Assembly (NCBI GenBank): GCA_001598975.1
Contig: BBXU01003050.1
Span: 1 to 17,148 of the forward strand
Reading direction: 5' to 3'
Source: Parachlorella kessleri
Taxonomy: Eukaryota > Chlorophyta > Trebouxiophyceae > Chlorellales > Chlorellaceae
Length of the DNA: 17,148 nucleotides
Shown here in pieces: positions 7,868-17,112 of this stretch. The position numbers and the translations under genes are program-made. How positions within the stretch are numbered: the stretch's first letter is position 1; every line of letters starts with the position of its first letter. The notes beneath the pieces are model-generated. The model was not told where the DNA came from. It searched no databases and saw only the letters and a list, made by a program, of their open reading frames with translations.

Positions 7868-10800
7868 TCACGCCTTGGAGCTGGGTCCTGGGGAGCCCAC
7901 GTTTGTAGCCTCATCATCCGCAGTCGGCACCTTGGTAAACTCCACGTCATGGGGCTCCTCCTCGTTGAAGTGAGAGCCCTGCAGGACAACATCATAAGAA
8001 ATAAGTAAATTCTTTACATAATCACAATGAATACGCCATCCTCCTAGTTGACGGGTGAGCCTTGCAGGAGCATGTCTCTCTCCCCATGCAAACCAGCAAA
8101 CCAAAACTCATGCACGACCCAGAGCATAACTGCATCCCACCCCTTTCGGTAGAGCCCAATCATCACCCAACGCTCCCCTTGTTTGCACCCCCGCCGCCAT
8201 GATCAAGCACATCGCGGCCAGCAGCCTTGATTCATCCACTCGCACCAGCAGGGACCCTTGCGCCGGGTTCAATGAAGCATTGACATGCTCGACGCTGCCG
8301 GGCCAGCCGAGAGGTAGTAGCATGCGTAACACAGCAGATGGCACGCACGCTAGCAGGAGGTGAGTTTGCCTCCCACCTCTCCGCGCCAGCAGCCAAACTC
8401 ACCGCCTGCATACCATGAGCCTACCCAAAAACACACAGCCCTCCCTTCCCACCCACACTTGCTGTGCCAAATGGCTTCTTCTTTTTTTATCTTTTATTTG
8501 TGTTTTTTACTCCCCGCACCCAGCCCGCCCATAACCACTGACCAAGGCAGCCCCCCGACTGGCTCACCGCCTGCTCCAAGTGCACGATGGAGGCAAAGTG
8601 CCGCTGGCAGGCCAGGCAGACCAGCAGGAAGGCGGAGCACATGCCAAACATGGTGGATAGGGGGAAGGAGGAGACCTGCGCGCACGCATTGCATTACGTG
8701 ATCAATGCATTGCATTATGTAATCGGTGGACAGGGGGAAGGAGGAGACCTGCGCGCACGCATTGCATGATGCGATCAGTGACCTGCAGTATGTTATTTGT
8801 GAACAGCTGAGGGAGGAGACCGGCATGCGGGATGTCGCAGGGGGTTGAGACGGCACAAGAGGGAGTGGTGGAGGCTGGGCCTGCACGCCTGACGTGCACT
8901 TGCACCGCTGTGGCCAAGGTACGGCGGTGCATGTACGCAGGGCAGGGGGGGTGTCCCGGCCTGCATTTTCTGTGGGGAGATTCCTATTGGAGCAGGGGAC
9001 CCTATGCCCGCTGGGACCCACTCTCTTCAATGCACATGCATTCCTTGTTGCAGCAGAGCCCGCCCTAAGTGGTAGGGCATGCATAGCACAGGGCTGCTGC
9101 ATAATGAATTGGAGAAGGGAGGGGGCAGCCTGTACATGTGCCCGGCCCACGGGGCCCAGCAGTGTGCGGGCCAACAGCGCAGCGAAGTCGAGCACCAAAT
9201 GGCAGCCAAGTGTGGTAACTTAGTCCATGTGGGTAAGGCGTACTGCCAGCCGGGGCTGCTGCCGTCCGCCCCATCAACAGAATGCGTCTGGGGTCTGGTC
9301 CTGATTGGTACCGCGCAACAACAGGCGCGTGAGGGACAAGAAATCCAGGCCACCAGCCTAAGTGAGCTTTCTCAGGATGGGAATCCTGATGCACGACGCG
9401 GCGGGAGGGGCTTACCCACCATCTAGGGCCAGGACAGAAGTTTGCAAAAGCTGCACTGGTCACAGCAGAAAATCGGCCAGCAATGGGAGATTCTGGAAAA
9501 GACAACGGAAGCACGACGGGTACTGTTGCACCCTAACAACATTGAAACTGGGATGGGGACTTGGGCGCAATACATAACCCCCACAAAGAGGTGACGACGG
9601 TACAGCTTGTTCCCATAGCTTTTCAGCTTAGTGCTACTACACACACTCACCAAATACGAGCCTGAGCTGTCTAGCTAGGAGGGAAACCCCAACTCGCACA
9701 GCAGAAATAAACAAAATCCACACTAGTGGACCAGAGCTCCCGGATACTTAGCAGCCTCCAAAGCAGAGCACGTGACAAAAAAGCAGTTCTGTGAAAAGCC
9801 GAGGCACAAATGTTGAGTTGGGTTTCTGCATGCAGCTAACAGAACATGCTCCGATGGCCGGGCAGGTACTGGCGCCGGCGAGTTTGCAGCGGCTTTTTCC
9901 CAGCACGCTGGCAGCCCGCCGCGAGCTGTGCGCGCTATGTTCTATGTGCATGGTTCGCGTATCGGCGACAGCACCACGTTGCCAGTAAGAGCATGGCGGT
10001 GTCTAGGGTAAACGCCGGAACCACACCCACATCACCCACCTGGAGACAGGGGGGCGGGGGCAGGCGAAGGCAGGGTTGTCAGCGGCGCGGCGCACCCTCC
10101 CCCCGCTAACTGCCTCACTTCCTGGCTGGCTGCTTTACAAGCTGGTCAGTACAACGATTCATATGGGCCTCTCGCACCTCACCCTTACAATTAAAAGCTC
10201 GGGATGGCGGGGTGGGGGGAAGGGAGGGCGGGGGGTTGTACTTGCTCACAGGCTAGGTCGCTGAGAAACCGTTTCTGTGCCAACGGCTCATCTGATAGTA
10301 TCTGACACGTATGACTCAACAACAAGCGCGCCATACCAGCCTACGGTGCTATGCCGCAATGGGCATTGGGAATCCCCATGCAACTGCCTGATACAGCGGG
10401 CGGTTGCAGTGGGAGGGATGTGGGGCAAATGCGGCGATCCCCAGAATTACTAGCCTGGAGTTCACGGCTGACGAGCATAAACTAGCCAGGCGGGGGCGAA
10501 CGAGGGGAGCAGGGGTGCCTCAGCTGGGCATGACTGTGGGAAGGAAAATTCCCTCTTGTGGGTCAGGTACTAAGCCCACATCGCTTAGCATCTGGTAAAG
10601 GGGAGCAGGAACACTACTGACATATAGGTCAACAGAAATATCTCCCAGGAAACAGAAAGGGGGCCAGGACTCACATTGTACAGCACGATGCAGACGAAGA
10701 GGTTGAGGGGAATCCGGAAGAAGTTGATGATGGTTGATCGCAGCTCCTCGGGCACGTACGCGCTGCAGGCATGAGTCATCCCTTGGCAATCCTTAGTGAT

Positions 10801-13800
10801 GACGAAAGATGGTGAAAGAGCTGGCAGTGGTGCACCGCAGCTGCACCCGCACATTGGCGATGCCGGCACGACTCCAAGGGCGACTAACAGCAAGTTGTGC
10901 CAGCCGGCCTGCCATGTTTATGTGGCTCCCACGACGACAATATGAGACCCCGAGGGTCTCTGCGTGCCCTGGCGCCCCGGTGCACAATGACACAAGACCT
11001 TCCAGGCCACAAGTGGCTGGCTGGCACCCCGTCCTCGTCAGCTGTCACATGCCTAGCCGGTTCCGTAATCCCCCGCCTCACCTGCGCATGGTCATCATGG
11101 AGGGCCAGAAGATGCCCACCATGGCCTCAAACAGGCAAAACGCCAGCAGCTGCACCTTGCCGTCAAAGCTGATGGGCAGCCTGCAGCAGGCACAGCAGGC
11201 AGGCAGGCGCAGCACCTCAGCAGGCACAGCGTGGACGCTTGGCGGGAGGGAGCCCGTTGGGGGAGAGGGGGCCGGCCCAACCACAGTGCGGGCTAGTGAA
11301 GGGTTAACACATGTCTCACTCCTCACACCCGCTGCCCGCATCACCGGTGCCACGACTGACAGGCCTCCATCATGGGGACCCATGCGCTCACACATAGCCG
11401 CTCACTTGGGCCGCACAAGCCTCCCATCCATCCCAGCGCAGCAGCAAAGTGCCGACCCGACTCGCACTGGGACTCGTCCCAGAGTCAGTCTCGCCATACA
11501 CTACAGATGCTGGGCAACCCTAATGGGTCCCCCCCGGCGGGAAACAGCTGCGCCTACCACCCGGCTCCCCACCCGCTCCAGCCCGTAGGCTGCTCCCCAG
11601 ACAAGGCTGGCTGCTGCTTCGACCTTCGGGTGCTCTGAAGCTTACGGATCCTCTTCGTGGTCCCACCACTCTCAAAGGGCCGCCTGGGCTGCGCTGCGAC
11701 CTTGTGCTTGGGCCAGATACACCCCCCCACCACACACACACCACCACCACCACACACACACACCCACCCACACATCCATCTGTCCTTGTGACCGACACGG
11801 TGACCAACAACACAAGCTCGCACAGACTCCCAGCGTCACTCACCCCTCCCGCGTCTTGTTGCCGCCCAGGTCGGTGCGGTGGTACAGCACCGGCACAAAG
11901 AGTAGCAGCGAGGACAGCCCAAACACGACCTGCATGTACCGCTCCACCTTGAACCTGCGTCACAGGCAAGGGCACCACACCAGTTACTACAATGAACGCC
12001 ACACCCCACCCCAAAAACACGACCTGCATGCACCGCTCCACCTTGAACCTGCGTCGCAGGCAGGGACACGTCCTGAGAACCTGGCAAGCTTGGGTTCCAT
12101 GCCGATCGCCGTTACAATCGCTTCACAAGACCCTCCGCCTCCCTGGCAGTTGTCAGGCAGCAGCCGCCCAGCAAGAGAGGAGCCGAGAAGATGGAGTGGA
12201 TTAACCAAGCTGTGGCGGTGGGGCTTGCCCTTGCGTCCTCCAAGGGTGGTCCAAGCCACAGGTGCTCCACTTTCACACCCACAACAGGCCAGGACCACCC
12301 AGCACACCCAGACGCACACAACAGGCCCCCCAGATGCCAGGAGCACACATCACACCCAGGCGCACACCCATCACCCATCAAGCAAAGCAGCTCACACGCC
12401 CCCGCCGGTCCAGCCCGGCTCACTCACTTGCTGTTGCCGGCCAGCAGCCGCCCCGCAATGGCCGATCCCACCATGGACGAGACCATGAAGCAGGAGAAGA
12501 TCATGCCGTGGGGGATGGACTCGCCCTTGGGGCTGAGCGCGGGGGTCCACAGGAAGACAAAGGTGTACATGCTGCCCTCAAACAGCGACTGCATCGCGCC
12601 CAGCAGCGCAATCTTGGGCTCTGCAGATGGGGGGGGAGACTTGTTTTGACAGTGCTGATCAGGGTTAGGGTTAGGGTTTAGGGTTGAAGCTTGGGACCAG
12701 GGGGTGGCGCAGGTTTGGTGAGCTGCAATGGGGACGTGGCATGCACAGCATGGAGCCCCACCCCCTTTCACTTCTGCCCCAGGGCTTGGTTGCTATATGC
12801 GTGGCACCTGCTTCCTCCAAGGTTGTGCAGCGTGCCACCCCAGCAACACAGCCAGGCACCTGCTTTGCCTTGGCAACGCCCACACACAGCCACCATCACA
12901 CCAACACGCAGACACAGCCTCGCATGCACGCACACCCCCACCCCAGCCCACATACCGCCACCACCTCCGCGACTAATCTCCCTACAGGCCTCCTTACCGC
13001 TCCAGATGAGCTGCGCCGCTTTCTTGAAGTTGTCCGAGGCGCCGCCCTTGCTGCTGCTGTCCCCGTAGTTCTCGGGCCAGGAGAAGAAGATAAGCACGCC
13101 CCCCAGCACCAGCACCGCCGCGGCCGCGTCAAAGGGCGCCACAGGGCCTAGGGCGGCAGCCCCCACCAGGGTCTGGGCCAGCAGGCCCGACAGGATGGCC
13201 ATCAGCCCATTACCTAAAAAGACAGCCTGGCTGAACACGCCGCCCAGCCAGTCGGAGTTGAAGCCGCGCTGCAGGGAGGGAGGGCGCGGCACAGGCGGGG
13301 TAAGGGGAGGCGACTCTGCAGGCTAGCGGGCCGCGTGGGTGGGTGGGTGGAGGGCTGTGCATGGCAGGCACGCGAAGTGAGTGCCCCTGGAGTGAATATG
13401 AATATGTGATGCGGACAAGACGGCTTCATGGCTATCGCACGCCCGTGTCCCTACATCGGGTGTACCCGTGCAATCCATGACATGTGTGGGCAGCTGTGCA
13501 GTGCTGCGACAAGCGAAGCTCTCCCACCCACCCACCTTGAAGTGCTCTCCCACCAGCCACCTTTACTAATACACGACGGAGTGCACCAGCTGTGCAGTGC
13601 AGGGACCAACAAAACTCAGCCACCCACCTTGAAGTGCTCTCCCACCAGCCAGGACTCAAAGGCGGAGTAGAGCAGCGAGGTAGCGACGCCGCAGAAGACG
13701 CGGCCCACGAACAGGATCCAGAAGTTGTTGAAGTGCTTGGTGAAGCAGCCGATGGAGTAGGTGGCGCAGTAGAGGAGCGCGGCACGCTTGCGCCCACTGC

Positions 13801-14707
13801 AGGCAAAGCAGGCAGGCACTTCTCAAGGCCAGCAACTTGGACGCCGCACCAGAGATGCTTATCATCACCGCCCAACTGTCAGCTGTTCGCCCCCTATGCG
13901 GTGAACGTGCTTTGCTGTCGGGCGCAGCCGCCGCCATGCAAGCCACGCTGCAGCTCGACCCCTCCCTGTCACAGGCACCCTAACCAGAGACACGTGGCAG
14001 CCGCCAGCCAGGCCGCAACTACCCCCAGAGACCATACAAGCCAGCAGTGTGAGTGCCTGGCGGCAAGGAGGGTTACTGGCGGCCGGCGAAACCTGTACAC
14101 ATCCAGGGTGTCCATACCACACTGAGCAGGCACACTTAAGCGTCCCAGAGAAAGATACCAACAGTTGCACGGCGCGCCACTCACTGTCGGTCGGCGAGGC
14201 CGCCCACGATGGTGCCAAAGATCATGGAGGAGCCAAATCCGGCGATGAACAGGCGGCCGATGTCGCCGACCTTAAAGCCGTAGTGTTCATACAGGGCGTA
14301 AACATAGGGGCCCTGGAGCCAGTCGCCGGCTGCAGCAGGGGCACAGCGGCGGTACTGACACGTGGGCCTGAGGGCTGCCTGATTAGAGCGGTGCCCGCGG
14401 TGCAAGAAAAATGTCCAGGGCTGTCAACCTGGCGCTTGGAGGGCTGCAGTCTGCGTGACACGTGCAGGGCCGCCTGGCAGGTAGCCTGGCACACAGACAC
14501 AGCAGCCTGGGCTCAGAACGGATTGGGAACCACCACCAGCCACTCACCCATCATGAGCGCGTAGACAACCAGGTAGTTGTTCTTGAACCGCACAAAGTCG
14601 GTGCTGGTGCCGCTCTGCGTGGCGCCCTTGGCCATGCGGTTCCCATACTCCAGCCCGCCGGCCAGCACCGCGGCCACTCCGAACACAAATACGTAGTATG
14701 GCTCCAT
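7868..14707 (-). CDS. MOT2: MOT2/MFSD5-family MFS carrier (molybdate transporter type)
   Basis: Ten minus-strand exons: 14707-14548, 14329-14185, 13796-13628, 13268-12998, 12620-12428, 11954-11844, 11180-11082, 10762-10675, 8675-8568 and 7978-7868. All have GT-AG introns and consistent phases, giving 484 residues. This is close to animal MFSD5 (about 450). The family includes Chlamydomonas MOT2, a molybdate importer; substrate here is inferred from the family. Visible signatures: DWLQGPYVYALYEHY (56-70, after helix 1), the MFS motif A GGLADRHGRK (96-105), YSAFESW and GEHFK at the exon 3 end, LGPVAPF in exon 4, IALLGAMQSLFEG...FVFLWTP (252-275), FEAMVGIFWPSM in exon 7, and VPEELRSTIINFFRIPLNL in exon 8. 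Hydrophobic stretches fit 12 membrane helices with a polar acidic C-terminal tail. The chosen start (14707) places helix 1 directly after the Met; an in-frame Met at 14803 would add 32 residues. Three exon boundaries are tandemly duplicated, and intron 8 is about 2.0 kb. Confidence 0.92.
8650..8830 (-). repeat. 73/72-bp tandem copies of MOT2-like exon 9 acceptor
   Basis: The GAGACC core occurs at 8671 and 8744, and as GAGAC at 8816. On the minus strand, each of the first two copies reads as a CGCGCAG acceptor followed by GTCTCCTCCTTCCCCCT, the first bases of exon 9 (VSSFPLST). The third copy keeps CAGCTGAGGGAGGAGAC-type sequence but is diverged. Inside the unit, a shorter GCATTGCATTA[C/T]GT repeat of about 20-22 bp is itself doubled (8690-8725). 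Only the copy at 8675 leads into the real exon. Confidence 0.85.
8676..10674 (-). other. Intron 8 of the MOT2-like gene (about 2 kb)
   Basis: This is the longest intron in the window; the other introns of the gene are a few hundred bases or less. Its acceptor end carries the 73-bp duplications. The rest shows no reading frame with family motifs, no terminal inverted repeats or target-site duplication that I can see, and no RNA gene. Open frames on both strands (for example 8894-9223 plus, 9065-9514 minus) look like chance in GC-rich sequence. An old, unrecognisable insertion is possible. Confidence 0.6.
11705..11776 (-). repeat. CA/CCA-rich (sense TG/TGG) tract in MOT2-like intron 6
   Basis: Mixed CA, CCA and CCCA repeats on the plus strand, meaning TG/TGG/GGG repeats on the transcribed sense strand, begin about 70 nt after the exon 6 donor. 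Similar sense-strand TG/G-rich tracts follow donors in several other introns of the window. Confidence 0.85.
11921..12067 (-). repeat. 94-bp tandem duplication of MOT2-like exon 6 acceptor
   Basis: A segment of about 50 bp is repeated at 11921-11973 and 12015-12067. On the minus strand it reads acceptor ACGCAG, then GTTCAAGGTGGAGCGGT and CATGCAGGTCGTGTTT, the start of exon 6 (KFKVERYMQVVF). Both copies keep an intact CAG acceptor, at 11955 and 12049. The offset of 94 bp is not a multiple of three, so only the 11954 start gives the carrier sequence in frame. The upstream copy reads open but in the wrong frame relative to exon 7. Confidence 0.88.
12661..12686. repeat. Interstitial telomere-like repeat (TTAGGG/TTTAGGG)
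   Basis: AGGG is followed by TTAGGG twice, then TTTAGGG and a final GTT, about 26 bp in all, inside intron 4 of the MOT2-like gene. Both TTAGGG and TTTAGGG telomere types are known among green algae of the Chlamydomonadales. Four units is short enough to arise by chance slippage but fits break-repair insertion. Confidence 0.8.
13491..13653 (-). repeat. 92-bp tandem duplication of MOT2-like exon 3 donor
   Basis: The minus-strand exon 3 end, GGCTGGTGGGAGAGCACTTC followed by AAG, and its donor GTGGGTGG recur 92 bp further into the intron (TTGA cores at 13629 and 13537 on the plus strand). The flanking CAGCTGTGCAGTGC segment recurs with an offset of about 96 bp (13491 and 13587). Both copies retain a usable GTGGGT donor. 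Reading through from the first donor to the second meets an in-frame TGA almost at once, so only the 13628 donor is productive. Confidence 0.88.
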
Positions 14708-15160
14708 GCTGTCCGCGTCCTGCCGCTGGGCTAGCGAGCGATAGGGGAAGGATGCCGGGCTGGGTTGTTGGGGCGAGATTGCAGGCGCAATTGCTAGTCG
14801 CAAGGTCGCGTGCCCTGTTGCAGAGATCCTGACCGATCACCACCCAGCGAAACTTTGAGCGCTAGCAGCGGTGCATGGCCCGCACCAGCAGTGGGCAATG
14901 CTCCCCGGCCTACTCTCTAACCCGTGCCAGTTCCCTGCTACAACTCCCAAAGTTTCAGCCAAAGACGAAGACAATAACGTACGGTGATAGAACGCTGGGG
15001 ATTGTCAGTGAAGCCCCAGTCACTGCGCTCCCGCGGAATCCGAGGCGCAAGAAACGACCATGGGCAGTTCAGGACGAGGTACGGAGGTGCGGCAGGGCTT
15101 CTCTCTGCGAAGCGCAACTGCGCGTCCTATGTAGGGCGCCAGGTTACCACTGAACTGCTG
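14708..15160. promoter_or_regulatory. Divergent promoter region between MOT2-like and IPT genes
   Basis: The predicted starts of the minus-strand carrier (14707) and the plus-strand prenyltransferase (15161) are head-to-head, so this 453-bp interval should hold both promoters and 5' UTRs. I see no clear TATA box or known operator. Open frames cross it on the plus strand (from 14984) in phase with the IPT exon, so an upstream start cannot be excluded. Confidence 0.45.
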
Positions 15161-17112
15161 ATGGCATGTAGCATGTTACCTCGTTCCAGCTGGTCGCGGT
15201 CTTGTGCCAGGTGCAGCTATCGGATACAGACGCTCTGTTCCATGGCAACTTCAGCCCCACCCGGCCAGCCCGGGGGTCCAGGTCTGAAGCCTAAGGTCCT
15301 CATCCTGACAGGACCCACAGCCGTGGGGAAGACCAAAGCATCTCTCGCCCTTGCTGAGCGTTTGAATGGGGAGATAATCAGCGCAGACTCTGTGCAAGTC
15401 TATCGAGGCCTGGACGTGGGCTCTGACAAGGTGGGCTGGGAGTGCGATTGGCTGCTAACCTTGTGGGCAGGCTCTCTGTAAGCAGGAGACGAGCCTCGGC
15501 AGATAGGGTTCAACCATCCACAGGCGTGTGTGCTTTACGCCAAGGGGTCCTCAGAGCCGTAGGCTAACTGGGTGGGAGCTCAGCAACTGCTTGCAGGCAG
15601 CCGAGGCTCTCGCTGCCCGTGTTGCTCTTGCTTAGCATGCTCACTGCACACCACTGTGTTTACCAAGCTGTTGGGTCCGATTTCAATGCAGCAGTTGTAC
15701 TTTCAGCCTGAAAGGGAGGGGGCATAGGATAGAAGCAGACACCCCCACCCACTGCTATAAGACAAACACCACAGCTTTGGGGTTCCTGCTGATTTTTTGT
15801 CCCTGTACTGCAAGCGCGTGTCACCCCACCCCCACTTGGTCACCCCACCCCTAATTTTCTCAACAATATCAAACCAGCGAGAGTGAAAACTGGACTGCCC
15901 CCTACCTGCAGGTCCATGCGGCTGGGCCTGCGTAGTATTCCCCCACCCCTGCATGGATTCACCACCGCAAGCACCCCCCAAAAAGACAACAGGCTTACAA
16001 CTGGCAATTTCTGCCCGCAGATTCCGGTGGCAGAGCGCCGCAGCATCCCCCACCACCTGCTGGACATCCTGGAGCCACAGGCCATGGCTAGTACAGATTT
16101 TCTGGATGCCTGCAGATTCCGGTGGCTGAGCGCCGTGGCATCCCCCACCACCTGCTGGACATCCTGGAGTCACAGGCCATGGCTAGTACAGAATTTTTGG
16201 ATGCCTGCAGATTCCGATGGCTGAGCGCCGTGGTATCCCCCACCACCTGCTGGACATCCTGGAGCCCTCCCAAGACTTCTCCGCCGGCGACTTCTATCGC
16301 CTGGCGCGACAGGCGGCCGCGGAGGTTCTGCAGGTGGAGGGGGGGGGGGGTAGGGAGGCAGCGTGGAGAGGGAGATGGTGTGTGTTTGTGTGGTGTGTGT
16401 GTTGGGGGTGTTACCAAGTGACTGCACTGCTGTGGTAGGATGGGTGGGCATGTGTTCTTCAGTGCAGATATGCAGGCGGGTGTGGTGGTGGTGGGGGTGG
16501 GGTGGGGGGGGTGGGGGGGGGCCAATGGATTGGGACCCAGGTTGGGTGGGCTTTGAGTGGGGGCTGCTGCCTGGGGCACCCTAGGCCCTTCCCTGGAGCA
16601 GCAACAGCGCTCATTACATGAAGGGGCCTGGGCTTGGCTCGCTCCCCAGAGCATCTTCAAAGTCGTGCCCTCAAATGCCCCGCGCCAGGGCAGCTGTCAG
16701 CGGGCTCGCTCAACAGCAGGCCAGGGCACCCAACCGATAGCGGGCAGCTCACTGTCTTCCTTGCACTCCTACTGCCTCCAGCATGCGGCACATCCGCATT
16801 GGGGCTACGGGCACCACATTCTCTTACCTACGCTGACATTCCATCTTCTCAACCCCATCTCCCGGGGTGCTGTATGTGGTCGGGCCGCACGCCCATACTG
16901 GTGGGGGCCACCAAGCTTATCTGCAGGACCTGACATCAGATGCGCGCATTTTTCTTAACCCCACCTGGCCGGGGTGCTGCGTGCAGCGGGGCCGCACGCC
17001 CATTGTGGTTGGCGGCACCGGCTTCTACCTGCGCTGGTTCATCTTTGGCCGGCCCGCCACCCCCGCTGCCAGCCCGCAGAGCGAGGCCAACGCTCGGGAG
17101 CGCCTGGAGCAG
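15161..17112 (+). CDS. IPT: tRNA dimethylallyltransferase (MiaA/IPT), 3' end beyond window
   Basis: This enzyme transfers an isopentenyl group from DMAPP to A37 of tRNAs reading UNN codons; plant and algal forms are also a source of cis-type cytokinins. Three exons are visible: 15161-15430, 16211-16333 and 16987-17112, all phase 0. Motifs: P-loop GPTAVGKT at residues 51-58, [17 protein letters not shown] starting near 74 (DMAPP/tRNA-binding Asp, Ser, Gln), [19 protein letters not shown] from 91, [13 protein letters not shown], and [15 protein letters not shown] from 133 with the catalytic-loop Thr of GGTG. GSDK and ER-GIPHHL are the variants common in cyanobacterial and plastid-type enzymes. 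The Met at 15161 gives an Arg/Ser/Cys-rich leader that looks like an organelle transit peptide. A second Met at 15242, just before the core, could give a cytosolic form. The zinc-finger and C-terminal exons are not in the window. Exon 2 is preceded by two extra 95-bp copies of its own start. Confidence 0.92.
15431..16020 (+). other. IPT intron 1, non-repeat part
   Basis: Donor AAG/GTGGGC at 15431. No coding signal is recognisable. The later part is C-rich, with a short doubled GTCACCCCACCCC element at about 15818-15850. It ends at the first of three CAG/ATTCCG acceptors. Confidence 0.6.
15986..16262 (+). repeat. 95-bp triplicated acceptor of IPT exon 2
   Basis: Three copies of a unit made of about 35 nt of intron end (ACAGGC...TGCAG or CCGCAG) plus about 60 nt of exon (ATTCCG[G/A]TGGC...CTGGAG). 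Exonic starts are at 16021, 16116 and 16211, exactly 95 bp apart. All three keep a CAG acceptor and the codons for [10 protein letters not shown]. Only the third continues into [15 protein letters not shown]. 95 is not a multiple of three, so acceptors 1 and 2 lead to frame shift and premature stops (for example before 16225 from the first). Confidence 0.95.
16334..16520 (+). repeat. G-rich and TG-rich tracts in IPT intron 2
   Basis: Immediately after the exon 2 donor comes a run of about 12 G, then TG repeats (16376-16405), then a long TG/G stretch ending in G runs (about 16480-16520). The bias is on the sense strand, as in the introns of the SRI-like and MOT2-like genes. Confidence 0.85.
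16850..17040 (+). repeat. 107-bp degenerate duplicate of IPT exon 3 start
   Basis: The sequence from AACCCCA[T/C]CT through GGCCGCACGCCCAT to the C-rich end appears twice, with the GCCGCACGCC core at 16884 and 16991. The downstream copy is the real exon 3 ([16 protein letters not shown], acceptor GTGCAG before 16987). The upstream copy reads [16 protein letters not shown], has lost the CAG acceptor (now GTATGTGG) and has changed the GGTG loop, so it is a decayed relic. Confidence 0.82.

Noticed and set aside
8494..9514. Overlapping open frames on both strands in intron 8 as nested genes or transposon remnants
   Set aside because: No recognisable domains, no terminal repeats or target-site duplications, and frames run through repeat copies.
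11520..12041. 173-codon minus-strand frame as a separate gene
   Set aside because: It is the frame-shifted reading of the duplicated MOT2-like exon 6 and its intron.
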